Below are positions 7,392 to 14,194 of a stretch of DNA of 16,929 nucleotides, in pieces. The stretch is from positions 1 through 16,929 of the forward strand of contig CASEYA010000008.1 of the NCBI GenBank assembly GCA_949291975.1. The letters run 5' to 3'. Under the pieces are notes generated by a model that worked only from the letters and a program-made list of their open reading frames with translations, did not search any database and was not told the DNA's origin. Both the position numbers and the translations under genes were made by a program. The DNA comes from an uncultured Christensenella sp. (GTDB taxonomy: Bacteria; Bacillota; Clostridia; Christensenellales; UBA1242). How positions within the stretch are numbered: the stretch's first letter is position 1; each line of letters opens with the position of its first letter.

Positions 7392-8591
7392 ATGTCTGAA
7401 AAAAATTTTAGCAGATATGAATTAGGGCGAAAAACCTCAGCCGATATTTTAGAAGGGGAAAAGAGCGAAATTGATGAAGTTGAGGCAATGCTTATAGACA
7501 AAAAGAAAGGCGATGAAAGAGCCAAAAACAAACATCAAATTTTCATGGAAAACTTGCAAAGTTTAGATGAAAAGAAAGCAAACGATATTGACGATGTTAA
7601 AAAAGCACAGTTTAACATATATGCATCTAATTCCAGTGACCTTTTATTTACCTCTCCAAAGTCCTCCATTGTTCTTGGAACTTTTGGAATAATATTTTTG
7701 ATTTTGTTTTTTGCTGTGGTAATGGAAATTGTAATCTTATCTGCCATGGGATATACGGTTAGACAATATAATAATGATGACCTTTCGCCAAATGTAGAAA
7801 GTGGAACAGTTTTGTTCGAAGGTGCTCCAAATTATAATGGTGGAGTGAGTGTTGGCTCTATTATTACCTTTACTGTTATTGAAGATAACAAAGAGGTCAG
7901 CTATACAAGAATCATCACTGAAATGGCTGGCACGCAAATAACGGTTAACACACCAGACGGAACTGACGAGCGAACAATCACATCTAGTCAAATTCAAAAC
8001 CAAATTGACAGCGTTGTTGTCTATCAAATGCCACAGGTTGCTGTAATTTTTGTCTTGGTGTATGACTACTGGTATGTCTTTGGTGCTGTATTTTTAGTTC
8101 TAACTTTATTGTTCTTTATTTTTAAGCATGTCAGCGACAATAAATATAATGACGTTTTGCTAAATAAACTTGATTACGAAAGAGAGCAACGAGAGAAACG
8201 CCGAAAATATCTTGAAGAAGACATCAAGAAAATGAAAGAAAATAAAGGGGACAACCTTGAACTGTTAGGCGGGCTTTTGAATGTTAACAAAGAGCCAAAA
8301 AGCAAGAAAGAAAAGAAAATGCGCAAACTTGAAGAACAACTTAATGAAAGAAGGGTTGAGCAAGTTGAATCTATAAAGGAAAATGCCGATAAACTTGATA
8401 AAAAGCTTAACAACGAAGATGCGGAAGTCCAAGATGAAAACAAAAAACCAGCGGGCGAAGGCATTTTGGTTGAAGGCTTTAAACGAGAACTTGAAAAGCA
8501 AGAAAAAGAAGAAAATGCTTTAACAGCAGAAGAAATTGCTCAAAAACAAAAAGAGGCAGAAGAGGTTAATAAATCTATTGGAGATAACTAG
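7392..8591 (+). CDS. Membrane protein with inactive-looking SipW-type signal peptidase domain and coiled-coil tail
   Basis: The 399-residue protein has a cytoplasmic charged N-terminus (1-90), a membrane segment (~92-118), an outside domain (~119-213), a second membrane segment (~215-245) and a long Lys/Glu-rich coiled-coil tail (~250-399). The outside domain reads like a SipW/archaeal-type (S26B) signal peptidase: DDLSPNVESGTVLF (129-142) matches the GSMEPAIxxGSVV box, VSVGSIITF (152-160) the VGDIITF box, SYTRIITEM (170-178) the THRIVEI box, and SVVVYQMP (207-214) the closing GKVVFSIP. The nucleophile Ser is replaced by Asp130 and the catalytic His by Thr172, so peptidase activity is not expected. 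ATG at 7392 has AGGGGA five bases upstream. A TATAAA at 7372-7377 may be its -10, but no good -35 was found. Function is unknown; a scaffold or signal-peptide-binding role is speculation. Confidence 0.75.
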   Translation: MSEKNFSRYELGRKTSADILEGEKSEIDEVEAMLIDKKKGDERAKNKHQIFMENLQSLDEKKANDIDDVKKAQFNIYASNSSDLLFTSPKSSIVLGTFGIIFLILFFAVVMEIVILSAMGYTVRQYNNDDLSPNVESGTVLFEGAPNYNGGVSVGSIITFTVIEDNKEVSYTRIITEMAGTQITVNTPDGTDERTITSSQIQNQIDSVVVYQMPQVAVIFVLVYDYWYVFGAVFLVLTLLFFIFKHVSDNKYNDVLLNKLDYEREQREKRRKYLEEDIKKMKENKGDNLELLGGLLNVNKEPKSKKEKKMRKLEEQLNERRVEQVESIKENADKLDKKLNNEDAEVQDENKKPAGEGILVEGFKRELEKQEKEENALTAEEIAQKQKEAEEVNKSIGDN

Positions 8592-8603
8592 CAATTTGCA
8601 AAT

Positions 8604-8642
8604 AAAAATGTGAGTTTATAAAAAAAACTTGCATTTTTTTTT
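8604..8642 (+). terminator. Terminator of the signal-peptidase-like gene
   Basis: A 14-bp stem (8604-8617 with 8625-8638, including two G-U pairs) and a nine-base T run (8634-8642). It starts 12 bases after the stop. Its right arm carries the -35 box of the next promoter. Confidence 0.9.
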
Positions 8643-8657
8643 GTTTTGTGATAGAAT
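8629..8657 (+). promoter_or_regulatory. rpsF operon promoter
   Basis: -35 TTGCAT (8629-8634), 17-base spacer, -10 TAGAAT (8652-8657), with TG at the extended position (TGATAGAAT). The -35 is embedded in the right arm of the preceding terminator. Transcription would begin near 8663, giving a leader of about 75 bases. Confidence 0.8.
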
Positions 8658-8664
8658 TCTACCC

Positions 8665-8719
8665 GAATTGCAAAAAACTTGCTAATTCCTTGCATTACAA
8701 ATTTGTAATGCCGATTAAG
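8665..8719 (+). promoter_or_regulatory. Structured rpsF leader, S6:S18-type autoregulatory element
   Basis: Two helices are visible. The first is GAATTGCAA (8665-8673) with TTGC/AATTC (8679-8688). The second is GCATTAC (8692-8698) with GTAATGC (8705-8711), extended below by CTT (8689-8691) with AAG (8717-8719) across an asymmetric bulge CGATT, so that CCGA (8711-8714) sits at the bulge. Leaders before rpsF in many bacteria carry a hairpin with a CCG element that mimics the 16S rRNA site of the S6:S18 pair and allows feedback control. Position, structure and CCG fit; the identity is inferred without a covariance search. Confidence 0.6.
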
Positions 8720-8737
8720 ACCAAAAGGAGGTTTAGT

Positions 8738-9025
8738 ATGAACAAGTATGAACTTTTATACATCATATCAAGTGATGCTGATGAAAAGGCAAGAGAAGCA
8801 ATCATCAACAAGTTTGCTGATATGGTTACAAAAAGTGGTGGAACTGTTGACCAACTTGAAAAGATTGGAATGAAAAAGTTTGCTTATCCAATCAACGACA
8901 AGCCAGAAGGTTTTTATGTTCTTATGAACTTTACATCTAATTCAAGTTTACCAAAAGAAATGGAACAACAGATGAAAATCACAGAGCATTTCATCAGAAA
9001 GATGTTTGTAAGATTAGATAAATAA
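8738..9025 (+). CDS. rpsF: 30S ribosomal protein S6
   Basis: A small-subunit protein that binds next to S18 in the platform of the 30S particle. The 95-residue length matches the family; it begins MNKYELLYIISSDAD and ends with MKITEHFIRKMFVRLDK, the usual S6 signatures. AAGGAGG (8725-8731) sits six bases before the ATG at 8738. An in-frame upstream extension from GTG 8648 is ruled out because that stretch holds the promoter and leader. First gene of the conserved rpsF-ssb-rpsR operon. Confidence 0.96.
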   Translation: MNKYELLYIISSDADEKAREAIINKFADMVTKSGGTVDQLEKIGMKKFAYPINDKPEGFYVLMNFTSNSSLPKEMEQQMKITEHFIRKMFVRLDK

Positions 9026-9044
9026 GGAAAAAGAGAGAAAAAAT

Positions 9045-9455
9045 ATGAACAAAGTAGTTTTAATTGGAAATCTTACCCATGACCCAGAAATAACAACCAC
9101 CACAAGTGGTGTTCCTGTTTGTCATTTTTCTTTGGCTGTGTCCAGAAGATATACAAACAGTGAGGGAAACAGAGAAACAGATTTCATTCCAATTGTTGTG
9201 TGGAGAAATCAAGCAGAATCTTGTCATAAATATCTTAAAAAGGGCAGTAAGGCTGCTGTTTATGGCACACTTCAAATAAGGTCATATGAATCTAAAACTG
9301 GAGAGAAAAGAACAATTGCCGAGGTAATTGCAGAAGAGGTTGAGTTTGTTGGTCAAAGAATTGCCAGCGACACAAGTGACGCACCAGAGGTAAAACAAGA
9401 CGAAGAAAAGGTTATTTCTCTTGAACCAGTTGATGATGGCGACCTTCCATTTTAA
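9045..9455 (+). CDS. ssb: Single-stranded DNA-binding protein
   Basis: Coats single-stranded DNA in replication, repair and recombination and recruits partners through its acidic tip. The OB-fold (about 1-105) starts MNKVVLIGNLTHDPEI and contains DFIPIVVWRNQAE and KKGSKAAVYG, typical of bacterial SSB. The tail ends DDGDLPF, the conserved partner-binding tip. At 136 residues it is on the short side because the linker (about 105-128) is short and lacks the common Gly/Gln/Pro-rich stretch. The ribosome site is weak (AAGAGAG, 9031-9037). It sits between rpsF (19 bases before) and rpsR (25 bases after). Confidence 0.96.
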   Translation: MNKVVLIGNLTHDPEITTTTSGVPVCHFSLAVSRRYTNSEGNRETDFIPIVVWRNQAESCHKYLKKGSKAAVYGTLQIRSYESKTGEKRTIAEVIAEEVEFVGQRIASDTSDAPEVKQDEEKVISLEPVDDGDLPF

Positions 9456-9480
9456 TTTAAGAAAGGAGAGAGAATAAATT

Positions 9481-9804
9481 ATGGCTGAAACTGAAAAAGT
9501 AACAGAAAAAGAACCTGTTGTTGAAGCAGAAAAGACTGAAAAGACCGAAAAGAAAGCAAAGCCAGAGGGTGAAGTTCGCAAAATGCGCAGACCAGTGCAA
9601 AAGAGAAAGGTTTGTCAGTTCTGTGCTGACAAGGTTGAACACATTGACTATAAAGATGTTCAAAGAATAAGAAAGTTTGTAACTGAAAATGGAAAAATTA
9701 TTCCAAGCAGACAAACTGGAACTTGCTCAAAGCACCAAAGAGAATTAACAACAGCAATCAAAAGAGCAAGACACATGGCACTTCTTCACTACAAGGGAGA
9801 ATAG
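9481..9804 (+). CDS. rpsR: 30S ribosomal protein S18 with charged N-terminal extension
   Basis: Partner of S6 in the 30S platform. The S18 core (about residues 37-107) contains [28 protein letters not shown] and [11 protein letters not shown] followed by the [13 protein letters not shown] end. Cys45, Cys48, Cys82 and His85 are arranged as in the zinc-binding (C+) form of S18. The first ~35 residues are a Glu/Lys-rich low-complexity extension; common S18 proteins are about 75-80 residues, so 107 is long. The ATG at 9481 is preceded by AAAGGAGAG (9462-9470); no Met codon exists closer to the core until Met35. The gene ends the operon and is followed by a strong terminator. Confidence 0.94.
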   Translation: MAETEKVTEKEPVVEAEKTEKTEKKAKPEGEVRKMRRPVQKRKVCQFCADKVEHIDYKDVQRIRKFVTENGKIIPSRQTGTCSKHQRELTTAIKRARHMALLHYKGE

Positions 9805-9841
9805 TTGTTTAAAACACAAAAAATGCTTATTGTGTCATAAG

Positions 9842-9874
9842 AAAAATAAAGCAAAAACTTGCTTTATTTTTTTT
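9842..9874 (+). terminator. Terminator of rpsF-ssb-rpsR
   Basis: A perfect 13-bp stem (9842-9854 with 9859-9871), AAAC loop and eight T (9867-9874). The right arm also supplies the -35 of the trxB promoter. Confidence 0.92.
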
Positions 9875-9887
9875 GTTTTTATATAAT
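9859..9887 (+). promoter_or_regulatory. trxB operon promoter
   Basis: -35 TTGCTT (9859-9864), 17-base spacer, perfect -10 TATAAT (9882-9887). The -35 lies wholly in the descending arm of the rpsR terminator. There is no extended TG here, unlike most other promoters in the window. Confidence 0.75.
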
Positions 9888-9916
9888 AATATCAAATATA
9901 TATGTTTGAGGTGAAT

Positions 9917-10858
9917 ATGGAGAAAAAATACGACATTGTGATAATTGGTGGTGGTCCTGCTGGAATGACGGCAGCAATATATTCTCAGCGTGCGGGCATG
10001 AAATGTGTGATACTAGAAAAAATGGCTGTTGGTGGACAGGTTGCTCTTACACCACGCATTGAAAACTATCCAGGGTTTAAGGTTATAGACGGAATGTCAC
10101 TAAGTCAAAACATGATGGAACAAACAATTGGGTTGGGTGCTGATATTGATTATGTTGAAGCTTTTGATATTGATTTCAGTGGCAAAATGAAAAAAGTTAA
10201 AACAAAAGATGTCACCTATGTTGCGCATGCAGTAATTCTTGCAATGGGTGCATCAGCACGGGCTCTGGGAACAAAAGATGATGCACGCTTTGCGGGAAAG
10301 GGGCTTAGTTACTGTGCAATTTGTGATGGTGCTTTTTTTAAAGATAAAGTGGTTGCCGTTGTTGGCGGGGGAAACAGTGCTTTTCAAGACATTGAATATT
10401 TGTCAACTTTTGCAAAAAAAATCATACATATAAATAGACGCAGTGAATTTCGAGCAGATAATGCAAATCTTGAAACATATAACAAGTTAAAAAATGAGAA
10501 GAACAGCAAAATTGAGTCTTATCTTGGATATGTTATAGAGGGGTTAAAAGGCGACAACGTTCTAAAAGGCTTGGTGCTTAGAAATCTTAAAACAGATGAA
10601 CTTATCGAAGTTGAGACTGACGGACTTTTTGTTGCGATAGGTAGAGTTCCTCAAACGGAAATTTTGGACAAAAGACTTAAACTTGATGAAACGGGTTATG
10701 TTGCTGTTGACGAAAACATGAAAACAAATCTTGATGGTATTTTTGCTTGCGGAGATATAACTCACAAAACTTTAAGACAAATTGCAACAGCAACAGGCGA
10801 TGGTGCGATTGCGGGAATCAGCGCAAGTTCATATGTAAAAAATGTTAGGGGTGTTTAA
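9917..10858 (+). CDS. trxB: Thioredoxin reductase (NADPH, FAD)
   Basis: A flavoenzyme that passes electrons from NADPH to thioredoxin. The 313-residue protein has the FAD-binding GGGPAG (11-16), the redox pair Cys133/Cys136 in CAICDG, the nucleotide-binding GGGNSA (150-155), an INRRSEFRA segment (172-180) whose arginines bind the NADPH phosphate, and ACGD (277-280) near the end. The active-site pair reads CAIC rather than the more common CATC/CAVC, a conservative change. ATG at 9917 is chosen over 9902 because GAGG (9908-9911) lies five bases before it and the 9902 start would overlap that site. Its stop overlaps the glmM start by one base (TAATG), so the two are translationally linked. Confidence 0.94.
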   Translation: MEKKYDIVIIGGGPAGMTAAIYSQRAGMKCVILEKMAVGGQVALTPRIENYPGFKVIDGMSLSQNMMEQTIGLGADIDYVEAFDIDFSGKMKKVKTKDVTYVAHAVILAMGASARALGTKDDARFAGKGLSYCAICDGAFFKDKVVAVVGGGNSAFQDIEYLSTFAKKIIHINRRSEFRADNANLETYNKLKNEKNSKIESYLGYVIEGLKGDNVLKGLVLRNLKTDELIEVETDGLFVAIGRVPQTEILDKRLKLDETGYVAVDENMKTNLDGIFACGDITHKTLRQIATATGDGAIAGISASSYVKNVRGV

Positions 10859-12171
10859 TGAAAGGTATTTTTGGCACAGATGGTGTCCGTGGTATATATG
10901 GTGAAGATTTAAATTTAGATTTTATTAAAAAATTAACAAAAAGTGTTGGTGCTTATCTTTTAAAAAGTGGCAATAATAAAAAAGTTTTGATTGCAACTGA
11001 CACACGAATTTCAAACAAGCAAATAGAAAAAGAGGTGTATTCAAATCTAAATACACTTGGCATTGATACTGCTTGTGCGGGTATCATTCCAACACCTGCA
11101 CTTCACTATTTGGTAAAAGCAAATCATTTTGACATGGGGATAATGATAACCGCAAGTCATAACACTGGCGAATATAATGGATTGAAATTAATTACCAAAG
11201 AAGGCTATAAATTTAACGATTTGCAGGAAGAAGAGGTTACAAAAATTTTCGACCAACAGTCAAATTTAAAAACAGGTGTAATTCAAGGAAAAAATGAGTT
11301 TGTGAATTTAAGCAAACAATATGAAGAATATATAAAAAACGCAGATGATTTTTCTTTTAATGGAATAAAGGTTGCCCTTGATTGTGCTAATGGTGCAAGT
11401 TTTTCTGTTGCACCAAGAGTTTTTGCTGATTTGGGTGCAGAAGTTTGTTGCATAAATAACAGTGATAATGGAAATTTAATCAATAAAGATTGTGGAAGCA
11501 CGCACACAGAAGCAATTTCAAGTTTTGTTAAGTCTTGCAATGCCGATATTGGTTTTTCTTTTGACGGAGATGCTGACAGGGTTAATGTTTGTTTTTCAAG
11601 TGGCAAAATTATGTCTGGTGAAGCACTTATTTTTCTTTGTTGTCTTTATCTTAAAGATAAGGGAAAATTAAAGGCAAATCAAATAATTACGCCATATGTT
11701 ACAAACTGTGGTCTAGATAAAAGTTTAAATAAATTCAGCATAGATGTTCAGCGAGTGGGCGTTGGCGGAAAGTTTATTCAACAAAAACTTCTTGATGAAA
11801 ACCTTTCATTTGGAGCAGAGGATAACGGTCATATTGTCTGGGGTGATTACAATGTTTGCTCAGACGGGCTTTTAACTGCACTTTTTGTTACAAAAATCAT
11901 GCAACAGGGTTATTTTGATAAAATTAAAGACCTAGAAATTTTTAAGCAGGCAAAAAGGAATGTAAAAGTTCAATCTAGTCAAAAAGAAAAATTTTTATCA
12001 GGTGAACTTAATGGCTTTGTTGAAAGCAAACAAAATGAAATGAAAAACGGAGAAAGAATTATTGTTCGTGCAAGTGGAACAGAACCGCTTATTCGTGTGA
12101 TTGTCGAAGGGTTTGAAAGTGATTTAGAAAAAATTGCATCAGAAATTGAAAATGCAATAAAAAATCTTTAA
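10858..12171 (+). CDS. glmM: Phosphoglucosamine mutase, with atypical sugar-binding loop
   Basis: Converts glucosamine-6-phosphate to glucosamine-1-phosphate for UDP-GlcNAc and cell-wall synthesis. The 437-residue protein has FGTDGVRG (5-12), the phosphoserine loop TASHNTGEYNGLK with Ser100, the magnesium loop DGDADR (236-241) and the phosphate loop RASGTEPLIRV near the end, all intact. Two usually strict GlmM segments differ: the VGDRYV segment reads VGGKFI, and the sugar-contacting GEQSGH reads AEDNGH. Start and position 100 of the serine fit GlmM better than other phosphohexomutases, so the name stands, but substrate preference is less certain. AGGGG (10847-10851) inside the trxB end serves as ribosome site. 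Confidence 0.88.
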   Translation: MKGIFGTDGVRGIYGEDLNLDFIKKLTKSVGAYLLKSGNNKKVLIATDTRISNKQIEKEVYSNLNTLGIDTACAGIIPTPALHYLVKANHFDMGIMITASHNTGEYNGLKLITKEGYKFNDLQEEEVTKIFDQQSNLKTGVIQGKNEFVNLSKQYEEYIKNADDFSFNGIKVALDCANGASFSVAPRVFADLGAEVCCINNSDNGNLINKDCGSTHTEAISSFVKSCNADIGFSFDGDADRVNVCFSSGKIMSGEALIFLCCLYLKDKGKLKANQIITPYVTNCGLDKSLNKFSIDVQRVGVGGKFIQQKLLDENLSFGAEDNGHIVWGDYNVCSDGLLTALFVTKIMQQGYFDKIKDLEIFKQAKRNVKVQSSQKEKFLSGELNGFVESKQNEMKNGERIIVRASGTEPLIRVIVEGFESDLEKIASEIENAIKNL

Positions 12172-12210
12172 TTTAAGAATAATTGTTCGTTTAAAAAGCA
12201 AACTATCAAC

Positions 12211-13752
12211 ATGAAGAAAACCTTTTTAAACGGAGTTTTAATTTTACTTGTTGGAAGCATCATTGCCAAAGGGCTGGGTGCGGTGTATCGCATTCCACTC
12301 ACTTGGATATTGGGTGCCGAGGGACTGGGAATCTATCAACTTGTTTTTCCAGTTTTTTCTTTAATTTTAGTTATGTCTTCAACTGGAATGCCTTCTGCAA
12401 TCAGTAAAATGGTGGCAACAGCAAAAGATGATGCAGATAAAAAGAAAATTTTAAAAGTAAGTTTGTTAACTTTGCTTTCAATTGGTTTTATTTTTGGAAT
12501 TATTCTGTTTTCCTGTGCGGGACTGATTGCTTCTTTGCAGGGAAATTCTCTTGCAACATTGCCATACATGGTAATTGCTCCTGCTGTTATTCTGGTAAGC
12601 GTGCTGTCTGCCTATAGAGGATATTATCAAGGGAAACTGAATATGTTGCCAACTTCCATAAGCAATGTGATTGAACAGTTTTTTAAACTTGTTTTTGGAC
12701 TGAGCCTAAGTTTTCTTTTGGTGCCAAAGGGAATTGAATATGGCGTGCTTGGTGCAATTGCGGGTGTAACACTAAGTGAAGTTGTTGCAACTGGATATAT
12801 GATTTTAAACTATTTGATAGATAGAAAAAAAGAAGAGCAAGTTGAAAAAAGTTCACTTACATCAAAGCAAATCTTTGTTTCACTTGTGAAAACCTCTTTG
12901 CCAATTGTGATTGCCACAATCATAATTCCATTTTCACTGTTTATTGACAGTTTTTTGGTGGTTAATTTACTAAAAAGTGGCGGATATTCAACTGAGGTAA
13001 GCACAATTTTGTGGGGAATTGATTCTGGTGTGGTAAGCTCTCTTGTTAATTTGCCAGTTGTCTTAACACTTGCAATTGCAACGGCGGTTTTGCCAACAAT
13101 TGCCAGCAATTTGCAAAATGCAAGCAAAAACTATCAGCAGGCACTTGTGCTATCTTTTAATCTTTCTGTTCCTTGCTCTTTTGCTATAATGGTTCTTGCT
13201 CCATTTATTTTAACCTTTCTTTATGGTAATTCGCTAAGCACACAACTTTTCAATGAGCCACTGGTTGCAACCAATTTGCTAACTTTGTCCTCTTTGCTAA
13301 TTTTTCTAACATCTACTTTGCAAACCCAAAATGCTTCTATGCAGGCAGTCAATAAATCATATATTCCAGTAATCAACATGCTGATTGCTTTTGTTGTAAA
13401 AACAGTTTTGATTGCTGTCTTGGTGCCAATTCCAAATATAAACATATTTGGAGTGATGATTGCTAAATATGCTTTTTTTATTACTGCAACTTCTCTTAAC
13501 GCTTTCTATATATTTAAAAAGAAGCTTTTTGTAATAAGAGCAAATAAAGAATTTTTTGCTGTTTTTGCTTCAAGCATTTTAATGGCATTTGCTCTTTTTG
13601 TGCTGATGAATTTTCACTTTGCAATAAGCATTTATATCATGCTTCCTCTTGCAATTATGTTTGGAGTTTTTATTTATCTTTTTTCAATGTTTTGTTTGCT
13701 TCCAGAAAAAAATCTGTTAAAATCTTTAAAAATCAAAAAACAAGGTTTATAA
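12211..13752 (+). CDS. SpoVB/YtgP-like polysaccharide flippase (MOP superfamily)
   Basis: A 513-residue polytopic membrane protein with about 14 hydrophobic segments, as in the MVF/MATE-related flippases. The N-terminus (VGSIIAKGLGAVYRIPLTWI, then AEGLGIYQLVFPVFS at 36-50 and STGMPSAISKMVA at 57-69) is the hallmark of the Firmicutes SpoVB/YtgP group, whose YtgP member can supply lipid-II flipping like MurJ. Its position after glmM fits a cell-wall precursor role. No Shine-Dalgarno sequence precedes the ATG at 12211 (bases 12185-12210 lack a purine-rich core); the gene is in the same frame as glmM, 13 codons after its stop. Sporulation and lipid-II roles cannot be told apart from sequence alone. 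Confidence 0.88.
   Translation: MKKTFLNGVLILLVGSIIAKGLGAVYRIPLTWILGAEGLGIYQLVFPVFSLILVMSSTGMPSAISKMVATAKDDADKKKILKVSLLTLLSIGFIFGIILFSCAGLIASLQGNSLATLPYMVIAPAVILVSVLSAYRGYYQGKLNMLPTSISNVIEQFFKLVFGLSLSFLLVPKGIEYGVLGAIAGVTLSEVVATGYMILNYLIDRKKEEQVEKSSLTSKQIFVSLVKTSLPIVIATIIIPFSLFIDSFLVVNLLKSGGYSTEVSTILWGIDSGVVSSLVNLPVVLTLAIATAVLPTIASNLQNASKNYQQALVLSFNLSVPCSFAIMVLAPFILTFLYGNSLSTQLFNEPLVATNLLTLSSLLIFLTSTLQTQNASMQAVNKSYIPVINMLIAFVVKTVLIAVLVPIPNINIFGVMIAKYAFFITATSLNAFYIFKKKLFVIRANKEFFAVFASSILMAFALFVLMNFHFAISIYIMLPLAIMFGVFIYLFSMFCLLPEKNLLKSLKIKKQGL
13696..13723 (+). promoter_or_regulatory. Promoter of first HU gene, inside the flippase 3' end
   Basis: -35 TTGCTT (13696-13701), 16-base spacer, -10 TAAAAT (13718-13723), with extended TG (TGTTAAAAT). 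It lies within the last codons of the flippase gene, about 70 bases before the HU start; no terminator separates the two genes. Confidence 0.55.
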
Positions 13753-13793
13753 ATTTGCAAAAAAGGTTATAACTCTTTTAAAGGAGGAAAAAG

Positions 13794-14063
13794 ATGAATA
13801 AAACAGAACTTGTTAAAATGCTTTCAAAGCAGTCAAAACTTTCGCAAAAAGATTGCCTTTTGTGTTTAAATGCCTTCAAAGAAGTTTTAACTGCATCATT
13901 ACAAAGAGGAGAAATGGTATCACTTGCAGGCTTTGGAAAGTTTTATATGAAGCACTACAAAGAAAGAAAAAGTTACAACCCTCAAACGCAAAAAATTTGT
14001 TCACTTAATGCAAGATACCTTCCTGTTTTTAAGGCAAGTGGCGCTTTGAAAAGTAAAATTTGA
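13794..14063 (+). CDS. Divergent HU-family DNA-binding protein
   Basis: At 89 residues it has the HU/IHF length and plan: an N-terminal helical dimerisation half, the AGFGKF turn (45-50) and a beta-arm with the DNA-intercalating Pro in NPQT (62-65). It departs from canonical HU in the arm return, where IPA-x-K-V-P-A-F-K is replaced by SLNARYLPVFK, and it has three Cys (21, 24, 69). AAGGAGG (13781-13787) lies six bases before the ATG. The stop is TGA. The next gene is a canonical HU, so this is a paralogue, perhaps with different DNA preference (inference). Confidence 0.9.
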   Translation: MNKTELVKMLSKQSKLSQKDCLLCLNAFKEVLTASLQRGEMVSLAGFGKFYMKHYKERKSYNPQTQKICSLNARYLPVFKASGALKSKI

Positions 14064-14114
14064 TAGAATTAAAGCAAAAATGGGCAAAAAATATGCAAAA
14101 TTTATAAAAAATTT

Positions 14115-14144
14115 GCTAAAATAGGCTTATTTTGCTTTTTTTTT
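14115..14144 (+). terminator. Terminator after first HU gene
   Basis: GC-T-AAAATA (14115-14123) pairs with TATTTTGC (14128-14135) with one bulged T, followed by nine T (14136-14144). A larger outer pairing with AAAGCAAAA near 14071 is also possible. Confidence 0.75.
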
Positions 14145-14155
14145 CTTAAAATTTA

Positions 14156-14164
14156 TGTTAAAAT
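14156..14164 (+). promoter_or_regulatory. Extended -10 promoter of second HU gene
   Basis: TGTTAAAAT forms an extended -10 element. A TTGCTT in the terminator's right arm (14132-14137) is 21 bases away from TAAAAT, longer than ideal, so the extended -10 probably carries the recognition. Confidence 0.55.
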
Positions 14165-14194
14165 CTATTTAACTTTTAAAAAGGAGAGTTAATT

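Noticed and set aside
8648..8650. GTG at 8648 as the rpsF start
   Set aside because: It lies between the -35 and -10 boxes of the rpsF promoter; ATG 8738 has a strong ribosome site and gives the normal S6 N-terminus.
13744..13770. TTATAA repeats after the flippase gene as a terminator
   Set aside because: The arms are six A/T bases 14 apart with no T run; too weak to call.
4452..14063. TGA read as tryptophan (Mollicutes-type code)
   Set aside because: TGA ends lepB and the first HU gene at the expected family lengths, and Trp is encoded by TGG throughout.
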